Source of the DNA: Pacificispira spongiicola
GTDB taxonomy: Bacteria > Pseudomonadota > Alphaproteobacteria > UBA8366 > Aestuariispiraceae
NCBI RefSeq assembly: GCF_012926505.1
Contig: NZ_JABBNT010000001.1
Span: forward strand, 186,001 to 250,000
Direction: 5' to 3'
Length of the DNA: 64,000 bases
Notes under the pieces: generated by a model
Database searches by the model: none
Told to the model about the DNA's origin: nothing
What the model saw: only the letters and a program-made list of their open reading frames with translations
Shown: positions 8,794-16,581 of the stretch, in pieces
Layout: the number at the start of each line of letters is the position of its first letter
How positions within the stretch are numbered: position 1 is the first letter of the stretch
Program-made: the position numbers and the translations under genes

Positions 8794-8822
8794 GTCCCGC
8801 CGTCTCTCACGGGCGGCGGGAC
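8794..8822 (+). other. Hairpin after the Pot-type binding-protein gene
   Basis: A perfect 8-bp stem, GTCCCGCC paired with GGCGGGAC, with a 13-base loop, begins 10 bases after the binding-protein stop codon. No run of T follows, so it is more likely to protect the upstream mRNA or to limit downstream expression than to terminate fully. Binding-protein genes are commonly expressed above their permeases in this way. Confidence 0.6.
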
Positions 8823-8844
8823 CTTCCGGTTACGGGTTAGAGAT

Positions 8845-9717
8845 ATGCCGGCATCCCGCCTTCGCGATTGGTTGCTTCTGGGACCGGGCCTGTTATGGCT
8901 CGCACTGTTCCTGGTCATCCCCTGCGCCATCGTCTTTTGCTTTTCGTTCTTCGAACGCGGCGTTTACGGCGGCATCGACTATATTTTCACCTTCGAGAAT
9001 TTTCAGCGCGCCATCGACCCGCTGTATTTGTCCATTTTCCTGAAATCCGCGAAAATCGCAGGCACGGCGACGCTGGTCGCCTTGTTCCTCGCCTATCCGG
9101 CGGCCTATGCCATTTCGAAAGCCCCGCCGAACCGCCAGACGGCCCTGCTGGTTCTCGCCATGCTGCCGTTCTGGAGCAACTATCTGATCCGCACCTATGC
9201 CTGGATCGTGTTGCTGAACCGTGAGGGCCTGATCAATACCGGGCTGCGCGACCTGGGCTGGATCGCGGAACCGCTGCCCCTGCTCTATAACGAATTCGCG
9301 ATCATTACGGGCCTCGTGTACAACTACCTGCCCTTCGTGATCCTGGCGGTCTATTCGTCGATCTCGCGTCTGAACCCGGAAATTCTGGAAGCGTCGGAAG
9401 ACCTGGGCGCGCCGTCCTGGAAGACCTTCCTGCGGGTGACGCTGCCGCTGACCATGCCGGGCGTGGCCGCCGGATCCGTTTTCATCTTCGTCCTGTCCAT
9501 CGGCAACTTCATCACCCCCGACCTCTTGGGCGGCGGTAACCTGCTCATGGTCGGCAACATCATCTACGATCAGTTTCTGACCGCCCGCGACTGGCCGTTC
9601 GGCGCGACGCTCAGCTTCATCCTGATCGGCATCATGATGGCCTTGCTGTTCACGCAAGCGATCCTGGTTCGGCGTGCGCAAGGCGATGCGCCAGAGAAGG
9701 AAGAAGCCAATGCGTGA
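8845..9717 (+). CDS. ABC transporter permease, PotB type
   Basis: A 290-residue inner-membrane permease with six predicted helices, the first at about residues 12-32. The EAA loop that contacts the ATPase is visible as EASEDLGAPSWKTFLRVTLP (about 180-200). It follows the binding-protein gene after a 60-base gap containing a hairpin, and it overlaps the next permease by 8 bases. Together with its partner it would form the channel for the amine ligand. Confidence in the family is high. The precise substrate is unknown. Confidence 0.92.
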   Translation: MPASRLRDWLLLGPGLLWLALFLVIPCAIVFCFSFFERGVYGGIDYIFTFENFQRAIDPLYLSIFLKSAKIAGTATLVALFLAYPAAYAISKAPPNRQTALLVLAMLPFWSNYLIRTYAWIVLLNREGLINTGLRDLGWIAEPLPLLYNEFAIITGLVYNYLPFVILAVYSSISRLNPEILEASEDLGAPSWKTFLRVTLPLTMPGVAAGSVFIFVLSIGNFITPDLLGGGNLLMVGNIIYDQFLTARDWPFGATLSFILIGIMMALLFTQAILVRRAQGDAPEKEEANA

Positions 9718-10507
9718 ATTCAAACGCTTCGACCCGACACGCCTGTGGCTCGCGGCGCATCTGCGCTTGGTCTATGTCTTCCTCTACGTCCCGATCGGCG
9801 TGTTGATGGTGTTGAGTTTCAACAAGGCCGGTCTGCCGACGGTATGGAGCGGCTTTTCCTTCGAATGGTACGGCAAGCTGGCTGAAAACGCGGCGATCCT
9901 GTCGGCGGCGCGCAACACGATCGTCGTTGCCGTCATTTCCACGATCCTGGCAACGCTCATCGGCTCTCTGCTGGCAATCGGCATGGAATATCGGCGGCGC
10001 GGCGCAGGATTGGAGGCGATCCTGTTCGCCCCGATGATCATCCCCGACATCGTGCTGGCCATCGCCTTATTGTCCTTCTTCACGCTGTTGGAAGTCACGC
10101 TGGGCTTGCATTCGATCATCTTGAGTCATGTCGTCTTCAACATCGCCTTCGTCTGCGCGGTGGTGCGCACGCGCCTTCGCAGTTTCGACTGGTCCGTCTT
10201 CGAAGCCTCCATCGATCTGGGCGCGACGGAAATCACGACCTTTCGCCGGATCATCCTGCCCGCCATCCTGCCGGGCGTGATCGCCGGTGCGATGTTGTCC
10301 TTCACCCTGTCGGTGGACGAATTCATCATCGCCTATTTCACCGCCGGGGCGGGTCAAAGCTCCACCACCTTGCCGATGCAGATTTATTCCATGATCCGCT
10401 TCGGCGTGACGCCCGAAATCAACGCGATGGCAAGCATCGTCATGCTGGTCAGCTTCACGCTGGTCATCGCCGCACAGCGCATCAATAAGGAGTCCGTGAC
10501 CGGATGA
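9710..10507 (+). CDS. ABC transporter permease, PotC type
   Basis: A 265-residue second permease of the polyamine-type importer with six predicted helices. The EAA loop reads EASIDLGATEITTFRRIILP and is followed by a helix and the sequence SVDEFIIAYFTAGAG, typical of PotC. The ATG at 9710 is preceded by the purine-rich AGAAGGAAGAA and overlaps the end of the PotB-like gene by 8 bases. The frame is open upstream to 9674 but that stretch would only duplicate the partner's tail. The 3' end overlaps the ATPase gene by 4 bases (ATGA). Confidence 0.92.
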   Translation: MREFKRFDPTRLWLAAHLRLVYVFLYVPIGVLMVLSFNKAGLPTVWSGFSFEWYGKLAENAAILSAARNTIVVAVISTILATLIGSLLAIGMEYRRRGAGLEAILFAPMIIPDIVLAIALLSFFTLLEVTLGLHSIILSHVVFNIAFVCAVVRTRLRSFDWSVFEASIDLGATEITTFRRIILPAILPGVIAGAMLSFTLSVDEFIIAYFTAGAGQSSTTLPMQIYSMIRFGVTPEINAMASIVMLVSFTLVIAAQRINKESVTG

Positions 10508-11580
10508 GCGACCAAGACCGCACCGTCATCCGCATTGAAGGGGTCAGCAAACGCTTCGGCCCCGTCACCGCCGTCGATTCCATCGATCTGGACCTGCGGG
10601 AAAACGAGTTCTTCGCCCTGCTGGGCCCCAGCGGCTGCGGCAAGACCACGCTGTTGCGAATGATCGCGGGGTTCGCCGATCCGTCGGAAGGCCGCATCCT
10701 TCTGGACGGACAGGACATGACCCCGATCCGCCCCAACCGCCGACCGATCAATCTGATGTTTCAGTCCTATGCCCTGTTTCCGCATATGACCGTGGCGAAA
10801 AACATCGCCTACGGTCTGGAAATGGAAAACCTCGACAAAGCCGACCTGAACCGCCGCGTCGATGAAATCCTGGAAAAGACGGAACTATCGGCGATGCGCA
10901 ACCGGAAACCGGACCGGCTGTCGGGCGGCCAGCGGCAGCGTGTGGCCCTCGCCCGCGCCCTGGTCAAGAAACCGCGTGTCCTGTTGTTGGACGAACCGCT
11001 GGGCGCGTTGGATAAAAAGCTGCGCGAACAGATGCAGTTGGAATTGAAGCGGATGCAGCACGAATTCAGCATCACCTTCGTTATCGTGACACACGATCAG
11101 GAAGAAGCCCTGGTCATGGCGGACCGCATCGCGGTGCTGAAGGACGGACGCGTCGCCCAGATCGGCGCACCGCGCGACCTGTACGAAAACCCCGCGGATC
11201 GTTTCGTCGCCGGGTTCATCGGGAAAATGAACTTCTTCCCCGGCACGGTGGCCGGCACCGGCGTATCCTTCGCCGGGCAGAGTGTGCTGACCGGAGACAT
11301 CCCGACCGGCCTGTCCGGCGAGGCGGTGGCCGCCGTCCGCCCGGAACGGATAAAGCTGAGCGTCGAACAACCGGCTGGCGACATGAATGCGATGCCGGGA
11401 ACCATTTCGGAAGTCGCCTATCACGGTCAGGATGTGAACCTGCATGTCACCGTCGACGGATGCGACGATCCGGTCCTGGTACGCGTGCCCGCAACGGATG
11501 CCGACGAAACGGTCTGGCACCATGGCGGCAAGGTCTGGTGCAGCTGGAATCCGGCGCATACCCGCATTCTGGCCGCGTAG
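10504..11580 (+). CDS. ABC transporter ATP-binding protein, PotA type
   Basis: A 358-residue ATPase that powers the importer. It has Walker A GPSGCGKTT (41-49), Q-loop FQSYALFPH, signature LSGGQRQRVALARAL (139-153), Walker B VLLLDEP (159-165) and the H-loop VTHDQEEAL. The last 120 residues form the TOBE regulatory domain usual in PotA/UgpC-type ATPases. It is translationally coupled to the upstream permease by an ATGA overlap. The four Pot-type genes thus form a complete importer, and the next gene starts 36 bases later, after an AGGAGG ribosome binding site. Confidence 0.93.
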   Translation: MSDQDRTVIRIEGVSKRFGPVTAVDSIDLDLRENEFFALLGPSGCGKTTLLRMIAGFADPSEGRILLDGQDMTPIRPNRRPINLMFQSYALFPHMTVAKNIAYGLEMENLDKADLNRRVDEILEKTELSAMRNRKPDRLSGGQRQRVALARALVKKPRVLLLDEPLGALDKKLREQMQLELKRMQHEFSITFVIVTHDQEEALVMADRIAVLKDGRVAQIGAPRDLYENPADRFVAGFIGKMNFFPGTVAGTGVSFAGQSVLTGDIPTGLSGEAVAAVRPERIKLSVEQPAGDMNAMPGTISEVAYHGQDVNLHVTVDGCDDPVLVRVPATDADETVWHHGGKVWCSWNPAHTRILAA

Positions 11581-11616
11581 AAACACGAGAGACACAAGGG
11601 AACAGGAGGCACGATC

Positions 11617-12915
11617 ATGTCAGACAAGAAAACCATCGCATTCTTCCCGGAGGCCGCCTTCGGCCCGGCGCTGAACTCCGTCGGGATCGCCCAGGCCTGC
11701 GAAAAGCTGGGCCACAAGGCGGTTTTCCTGACCGATCCCGGCATGGGCGGCGTGTATTCGGGCTATGGCTTCGAAGAGCATCTGGTGAACATGTCCGAAC
11801 CCATGCCACCGGAAGAAATGGCGAAATATTGGGTCGACTTCATCAACGGGCATATCCCGAATTTCAACAAGACCCCGTATGAGCAGATCGACAATTACGT
11901 GAAGGATTGCTGGGACGCGATCGTCGAAACCTCCATCTGGGCGGAAAAGGACCTCCCTAGTGTTCTGGACAAGGTGAAGCCGGACGTCGTCTGCGTCGAC
12001 AACGTGATCCTGTTCCCGGCGATCAAGCGCTATTGCCGCGAAAACGGAAAGGCCTGGGTCCGGGTCATTTCCTGCTCCGAAAACGAAATCACGGACCCGG
12101 ATATTCCCCCGCACCTGTCCGGTTGCGGCGAGAACGACAAGGAATGCTTCGAAAAGTTCGATACGAAGTTCAAGGGAACCGTCAAACCGGCCCATGAAAA
12201 ATTCAACGCCTTCCTGGCCGAATGCGGGGAGGAACCGTATGAGCTGGGCGAATTCTTCGAGGCCTCGCCCTTCCTGAACCTGCTTTTGTATCCGGAACCG
12301 GCGAAGTTCAAACGCCGCAACCCGCTGGACCCGAAGCAGTTCCAGTATCTCGAAGGCTGCGTCCGGGACGAAAAACCTTACGACATCCCGACGTTCGAAA
12401 AGAACAACGACAAGCCGATCCTCTATGTCAGCTTCGGCAGCCTTGGATCGGGCGATACGGACCTGCTGAAACGCATCATCGACACGCTGGGCACGATGGA
12501 TGTCCGCGCCCTGGTCAATGTCGGCGATTACAAGGACCAGTACGGCGCCCTGCCCGGCAATGTGCAGATCGACAGCTGGTTCCCGCAACCGTCCGTCATC
12601 AAGCAGATGGACGCGGTCATCCACCATGGCGGCAATAATAGCTTCAACGAATGCCTCTATTTCGGCGTTCCGGCCATCGTCATGCCCTATGTCTGGGACG
12701 GCCACGACAACGCGACGCGGGTTCAGGAAACCGGCCACGGCCTGTATATGCACCGCGCCAATTGGACGGCGGATCAACTGAAGGCGAATATCCAGACGCT
12801 GCTGACCGACCCGGCCATGAAGACGAAACTGGCCGCGACGTCCGCCCATATGCAGGGTCAGAACGGTCCGGCGAAGGCGGCGAAACTTCTCGACGCCCTG
12901 GCAAAGGATGCGTGA
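11617..12915 (+). CDS. GT1-type glycosyltransferase in amine operon
   Basis: A 432-residue protein of the GT-B fold, family GT1/MGT type. The C-terminal nucleotide-sugar domain is well conserved: ILYVSFGSLG (268-277), WFPQPSVIKQMD (321-332), HHGGNNSFNECLYFGVPAIV (336-355) and the DGHDNATRVQETGHG stretch (361-375) that ends the donor site. In the N-terminal domain the segment that usually reads GHxxP and carries the catalytic His reads FGPALN here, so the standard base seems absent. It follows the Pot-type ATPase by 36 bases and precedes the first cupin by 3. It would transfer a sugar to, or act on a sugar attached to, the imported compound. The acceptor is unknown, and no antibiotic or lipid context is present. 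Confidence 0.82.
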   Translation: MSDKKTIAFFPEAAFGPALNSVGIAQACEKLGHKAVFLTDPGMGGVYSGYGFEEHLVNMSEPMPPEEMAKYWVDFINGHIPNFNKTPYEQIDNYVKDCWDAIVETSIWAEKDLPSVLDKVKPDVVCVDNVILFPAIKRYCRENGKAWVRVISCSENEITDPDIPPHLSGCGENDKECFEKFDTKFKGTVKPAHEKFNAFLAECGEEPYELGEFFEASPFLNLLLYPEPAKFKRRNPLDPKQFQYLEGCVRDEKPYDIPTFEKNNDKPILYVSFGSLGSGDTDLLKRIIDTLGTMDVRALVNVGDYKDQYGALPGNVQIDSWFPQPSVIKQMDAVIHHGGNNSFNECLYFGVPAIVMPYVWDGHDNATRVQETGHGLYMHRANWTADQLKANIQTLLTDPAMKTKLAATSAHMQGQNGPAKAAKLLDALAKDA

Positions 12916-12918
12916 CGA

Positions 12919-13287
12919 ATGACCGCGAATCTTGCTTCTTCCGCACCGTATATCCAAGGCGTAACCGCGTGGTCCGAGGACCTCGCCGACTGGGGTGTTC
13001 AACCGGACGCCCTGGACGGGGAAAGCCGCAATTCCGGGCGTCTTCTCTGGAAAGGGCCGGTCGCGAACCGGCCCGAATCCGGGGTATGGGTCTGCACGCC
13101 GGGCCGCTGGCGGCTGAAGCTGCCGGCGGATGAGCTGTGTCACTTCGTTTCCGGCCGGGCGACCTACCGCTCCGACGAAGGCGAGGTGATCGAGGTCACG
13201 CCCGGCACCGTCGTGCACTTCCGGGAAGGCTGGGCCGGCGAATGCACGGTCCATGAGACCATACGCAACGTCTATATGCTGATTTGA
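12919..13287 (+). CDS. Cupin protein 1 of 3 (EutQ/cupin_3 type)
   Basis: A 122-residue single-domain cupin of the DUF861/cupin_3 group. The beta-barrel core spans SGVWVCTPGRWRLKLP, DELCHFVSGRATYR and EVTPGTVVHFREGW, and ends with HETIRNVYML. The E and H of DELCHF and the H of VVHFRE are candidate metal ligands. It begins 3 bases after the glycosyltransferase stop. Related cupins include ureidoglycine aminohydrolase and EutQ, so an enzymatic or binding role on a small amine compound is possible but not shown. Confidence 0.85.
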   Translation: MTANLASSAPYIQGVTAWSEDLADWGVQPDALDGESRNSGRLLWKGPVANRPESGVWVCTPGRWRLKLPADELCHFVSGRATYRSDEGEVIEVTPGTVVHFREGWAGECTVHETIRNVYMLI

Positions 13288-13295
13288 AGGTAACG

Positions 13296-13661
13296 ATGGC
13301 CGCCCGTTTCGACTCGACCGCCCCTCATATCCAGGACGCCTCCCACTGGGCGGAGAACCTGACCGATTGGGGACCGCATTTGGAGCCGATCGACGGACGG
13401 TCGCACAATACCGGACGGTTGCTGTGGAAAGGCGAGGACGGGCTGCCGGAGGCGGGTTTGTGGATCTGCACCCCCGGTAGCTGGCGTCTGACCCTGCCGC
13501 GGGACGAGTTGTGTCACTTCCTGTCCGGGCGTGCCGTCTATCGGCGGGACGACGGGGAGGAAATCCAGATCACCCCCGGCACCGTCGTGCATTTTCGCGA
13601 GGACTGGTCCGGTACCGTCGAAGTCTTCGAAACCATTCGAAGCGTTTACATGCTCCGCTAG
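13296..13661 (+). CDS. Cupin protein 2 of 3
   Basis: A 121-residue paralogue of the preceding cupin with the same layout: SGRLLW homologue NTGRLLWKG, GLWICTPGSWRLTLP, DELCHFLSGRAVYR, TPGTVVHFREDW and ETIRSVYMLR. I place the start at the ATG at 13296, which has a GAAGG ribosome binding site five bases upstream. A TTG at 13284 overlapping the previous stop is a weaker alternative. All candidate metal residues seen in copy 1 are kept. Confidence 0.85.
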   Translation: MAARFDSTAPHIQDASHWAENLTDWGPHLEPIDGRSHNTGRLLWKGEDGLPEAGLWICTPGSWRLTLPRDELCHFLSGRAVYRRDDGEEIQITPGTVVHFREDWSGTVEVFETIRSVYMLR

Positions 13662-13674
13662 AAAGGGCGCATCC

Positions 13675-14031
13675 ATGAGTGACTTTTCCCCCACCCCCGT
13701 ACTGCACAACCCGATGGACGTCGAAGATATCGTTGATTGGGGCGTGATCCCGACGATGATCGAGGGCGAGTCCCGCACCTCCGGCAAGCTGCTGTACAAA
13801 GGCCCGGACGGATCGCCGGAAAGCGGCATCTGGATCTGCACGCCGGGCTATTGGGAATGCCATGTGACGAAAGACGAATTCTGTCACTTCCTGTCGGGCC
13901 GCTGCACCTATACCCACGAGTCCGGGGAAGTGATCGAGATCGTCCCGGACACGGCGGCCTTCTTCCCGCAAGACTGGAAAGGGACATGCCGCGTCCATGA
14001 AACGATCCGTAAGGTCTATATGATTCGATGA
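13675..14031 (+). CDS. Cupin protein 3 of 3, diverged metal site
   Basis: A 118-residue third paralogue. It keeps SGKLLYKG, SGIWICTPGYWECHV, DEFCHFLSGRCTY and HETIRKVYMIR, but the segment that reads GTVVHFRE in copies 1 and 2 reads DTAAFFPQ here. The candidate metal-binding His is lost and the following Arg-Glu is replaced. It may therefore be a regulatory or binding partner of the other two rather than an enzyme. Its ATG at 13675 follows AAAGGG, and its stop overlaps the next gene by 4 bases. Confidence 0.85.
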   Translation: MSDFSPTPVLHNPMDVEDIVDWGVIPTMIEGESRTSGKLLYKGPDGSPESGIWICTPGYWECHVTKDEFCHFLSGRCTYTHESGEVIEIVPDTAAFFPQDWKGTCRVHETIRKVYMIR

Positions 14032-15053
14032 CCGGGACCGACCGGAACGCGGCGCGGCGCGCCTTTGCCGTCGCCGCCGGATGGGGCGATGCGCCGGAAA
14101 CGGCGCTGCCCGCCGATGCGTCCTTCCGCCAGTACTATCGCCTGAACCGTGCCGACGGGACGTCCACCCTGATCATGGACGCCCCGCCGGACAAGGAAGA
14201 CGTGCACCCCTATATCGCCGTCGACGAGCACTTGGTTTCCTTGGGCCTCAGCGCCCCGCGCATCCTGGCCCAAGACGCGGATCGAGGATTCCTGCTGCTG
14301 GAGGATTTCGGCGACGGGACCTTCACCAATCTCTTCGCGCGGGGGACGGCCGACGGCCCGCTCTACGATCTGGCAACGGACGCATTGATCGCCCTGCATC
14401 GCGCGGAAGGGGTGGCCGCCCTGGATGTCCCGCCATACGACATGGATGTGTTGCTTCGCGAAGCGTTGCTGCTGCCGGAATGGCTCTACCCTGCCCAGAC
14501 CGGGCATGCCTGCCTGCCGGAAGTTCGGGAGGACTATGCCCGCGCATGGCGGACGGTATTCGATAGCCTTCCACCGGTGCCGGATACGCTGGTCCTGCGC
14601 GATTATCACGTCGACAACTTGATGCGACTGGACGGTCGCAACGGGGCGGCCGCCTGCGGTCTGCTGGACTTTCAGGACGCGCTGATCGGCCCCCGCGCCT
14701 ATGACCTCGTTTCCCTGCTGGAAGACGCGCGCCGGGACATTGATGCGGATATCGTTGCCCGCTGCCGCGCCCGATATATCGCGGGGATGGGCACTATGCT
14801 GGAAGACGAAGCCGCCTTCGACCGCTGGTACCGTGCCCTCGGCGCGCAGCGGCATGCGAAGGTCGCCGGGATCTTCACCCGTCTGATGAAGCGGGACGGC
14901 AAACCGAAATACCTGATCCACATTCCCCGCGTGGTCCGGCTGTTGCGCCGCCACCTGGAAACCGCGCCGGACCTGGCGCCGGTCGCGGACTGGTTCGCGA
15001 CCCATCTGCCGACATTCGACGCACCGTTGCCGCCGCCCGCTGAATGGGGCTGA
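14028..15053 (+). CDS. AmgK-like kinase (aminoglycoside phosphotransferase fold)
   Basis: A 341-residue kinase. Conserved regions are DASFRQYYRLNR and LIMDAPPDKED in the N-lobe, GFLLLEDFGDGTF in the hinge region, LRDYHVDNLM as the catalytic loop (Asp of the Brenner motif) and LLDFQDALIGPRAYDLVSLL as the metal-binding segment. This exact order is that of AmgK, the anomeric kinase for N-acetylmuramate/N-acetylglucosamine in cell-wall recycling. AmgK genes normally pair with murU, which is absent here. Instead the gene is coupled by ATGA to the third cupin and followed by an aldehyde dehydrogenase. It may phosphorylate a sugar released from, or an amino alcohol derived from, the imported compound. 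Confidence 0.82.
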   Translation: MTGTDRNAARRAFAVAAGWGDAPETALPADASFRQYYRLNRADGTSTLIMDAPPDKEDVHPYIAVDEHLVSLGLSAPRILAQDADRGFLLLEDFGDGTFTNLFARGTADGPLYDLATDALIALHRAEGVAALDVPPYDMDVLLREALLLPEWLYPAQTGHACLPEVREDYARAWRTVFDSLPPVPDTLVLRDYHVDNLMRLDGRNGAAACGLLDFQDALIGPRAYDLVSLLEDARRDIDADIVARCRARYIAGMGTMLEDEAAFDRWYRALGAQRHAKVAGIFTRLMKRDGKPKYLIHIPRVVRLLRRHLETAPDLAPVADWFATHLPTFDAPLPPPAEWG

Positions 15054-15072
15054 CAGGCACTAGGAGACCGTA

Positions 15073-16581
15073 ATGACCGACTTCGACACTTTCGCCCCCC
15101 GCATCTTCGCCGGGAACGCCTACCCGATCCTGGACGGCGCCGCGACCAAGACACTGATCGACCCTGCCAGCCTGGCGGAAGTCGGTCGGATCGCGCTGTG
15201 CACCGACGCCCAGGTGGAAACGGTTATCGCCGACGCCAATGCGGCCCAAAAGTCCTGGAAGCGCATGGACGCGAAGTCTCGCGCCAAGCTGCTGCACAAG
15301 ATCGCGGATTCCATCGAAACGACGGACTTCCACGACGTGGCCATTCTGATGGTCCGCGAAATGGGCAAACCCTATCCGGAAGCGACGGGCGAATTGGCGA
15401 ATTGCGGGGCCATCTTCCGCTACTACGCCGAATTGGCGCGGGACGAGGCGGGCAAGATCGCCGGGACGACCCAAACCGGATCGTTCCAGTTTTCCCGCTA
15501 TGAACCCTATGGCGTCAGCGTCCATATCATGCCGTTCAACTTCCCCATCCTATTGATGTGCTGGACCCTGGCGGCATCGCTGGCCGCCGGGAATGCCTGT
15601 ATCGTGAAGCCGGCGGAAGCGACATCGCTCTGCACGCTGAAATTCATGGAGCATTTCAAAATCCTCGCCCCGGGCATGGTGTCCTGCGTCACCGGCGGGG
15701 CGGAAACGGCCCAGGCGCTGATCCGGTCCAAGAACACCCATGCGGTCGCCTTCACCGGCAGCGTCGCGGCGGGCAAGATGGTCAACATGGCCTGCGCGGA
15801 ACAGATGAAACCCTGCGTCATCGAAGCGGGCGGCAGCGACCCGATGATCATTTCCGAACACGCGCCGCTGGACGTCGCGGTGCCGGGATCGGTCACGGCG
15901 GCCTTCCATCTGTCCGGCCAGATTTGCACCTCCGCCGAACGGTTCTTCGTAGATGAGAAGGTGCATGACGCTTTCGTCACCCGTTTCGCCGAAGCCGCAT
16001 CGAAACTGCGCGTCGGACCGGGCCTGGAAAAATCGGAAATCGGCCCCCTGGTCAGCGAGGCGGCCCGCAACAAGGTTATCGATCTGGTCGGCGACGCCGT
16101 CGCCAACGGCGCGAAGGCCGTCATCGGCGGGCGCGTACCGCCGGATTACAACACCGGCTGGTTCTACGAACCGACGATCCTGACCGGGGTCACGCCGGAT
16201 ATGCGCATCATGCGGGAGGAAGTCTTCGGCCCCGTCGCGTCGATCTGCAAAGTCTCCAGCTTCGACGAGGCCCTGCGCCTCGCCAATGACAGCGACTTCG
16301 GTCTCGGCGCCTCCGTCTTCACGTCGGATATGGGCGAGGCCATGCAGGCGGCGGAGGAATACGAATCCGGCATGGTCTGGGTCAACAACCCGTTGATCGA
16401 CAACGACGCCCTGCCCTTCGGCGGTTGGAAGCTGTCCGGCACCGGACGGGAACTGGGCCGCCACGGACTGGACGCGTTCCGACAGACGAAGATGGTCATC
16501 ATCGACGCCAAACCGGAGGTCCAGGAATGGTGGTACCCGTATCCCGAAGACTGGTTCTACGACGGTTCCGGACGCTTCTGA
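15073..16581 (+). CDS. NAD(P)-dependent aldehyde dehydrogenase
   Basis: A 502-residue member of the aldehyde dehydrogenase superfamily. The oxyanion Asn is in PFNFP (N156), the cofactor loop is FTGSVAAG (228-235), the general base is E251 in IEAGGSDP and the nucleophile is C285 in GQICTSAER. The C-terminal residues GWKLSGTGRELGRHG are typical of the superfamily's oligomerisation end. It is the last gene of the Pot-type operon, 19 bases after the kinase, and its stop codon abuts the stop of the convergent TRAP permease. It probably oxidises the aldehyde made by the divergent FAD oxidase. The unusual hydrophobic Trp/Tyr-rich tail (EWWYPYPEDWFYDG) may shape the active site or dimer contacts. Confidence 0.9.
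   Translation: MTDFDTFAPRIFAGNAYPILDGAATKTLIDPASLAEVGRIALCTDAQVETVIADANAAQKSWKRMDAKSRAKLLHKIADSIETTDFHDVAILMVREMGKPYPEATGELANCGAIFRYYAELARDEAGKIAGTTQTGSFQFSRYEPYGVSVHIMPFNFPILLMCWTLAASLAAGNACIVKPAEATSLCTLKFMEHFKILAPGMVSCVTGGAETAQALIRSKNTHAVAFTGSVAAGKMVNMACAEQMKPCVIEAGGSDPMIISEHAPLDVAVPGSVTAAFHLSGQICTSAERFFVDEKVHDAFVTRFAEAASKLRVGPGLEKSEIGPLVSEAARNKVIDLVGDAVANGAKAVIGGRVPPDYNTGWFYEPTILTGVTPDMRIMREEVFGPVASICKVSSFDEALRLANDSDFGLGASVFTSDMGEAMQAAEEYESGMVWVNNPLIDNDALPFGGWKLSGTGRELGRHGLDAFRQTKMVIIDAKPEVQEWWYPYPEDWFYDGSGRF

Noticed and set aside
8845-10507. Iron or thiamine-type ABC permeases
   Set aside because: The EAA loops, TOBE-bearing ATPase and PotD-like binding protein fit the polyamine class better.
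11620-13254. Minus-strand frame of 544 codons opposite the GT1 and first cupin genes
   Set aside because: No family motif; the plus strand carries complete conserved domains with proper ribosome binding sites.
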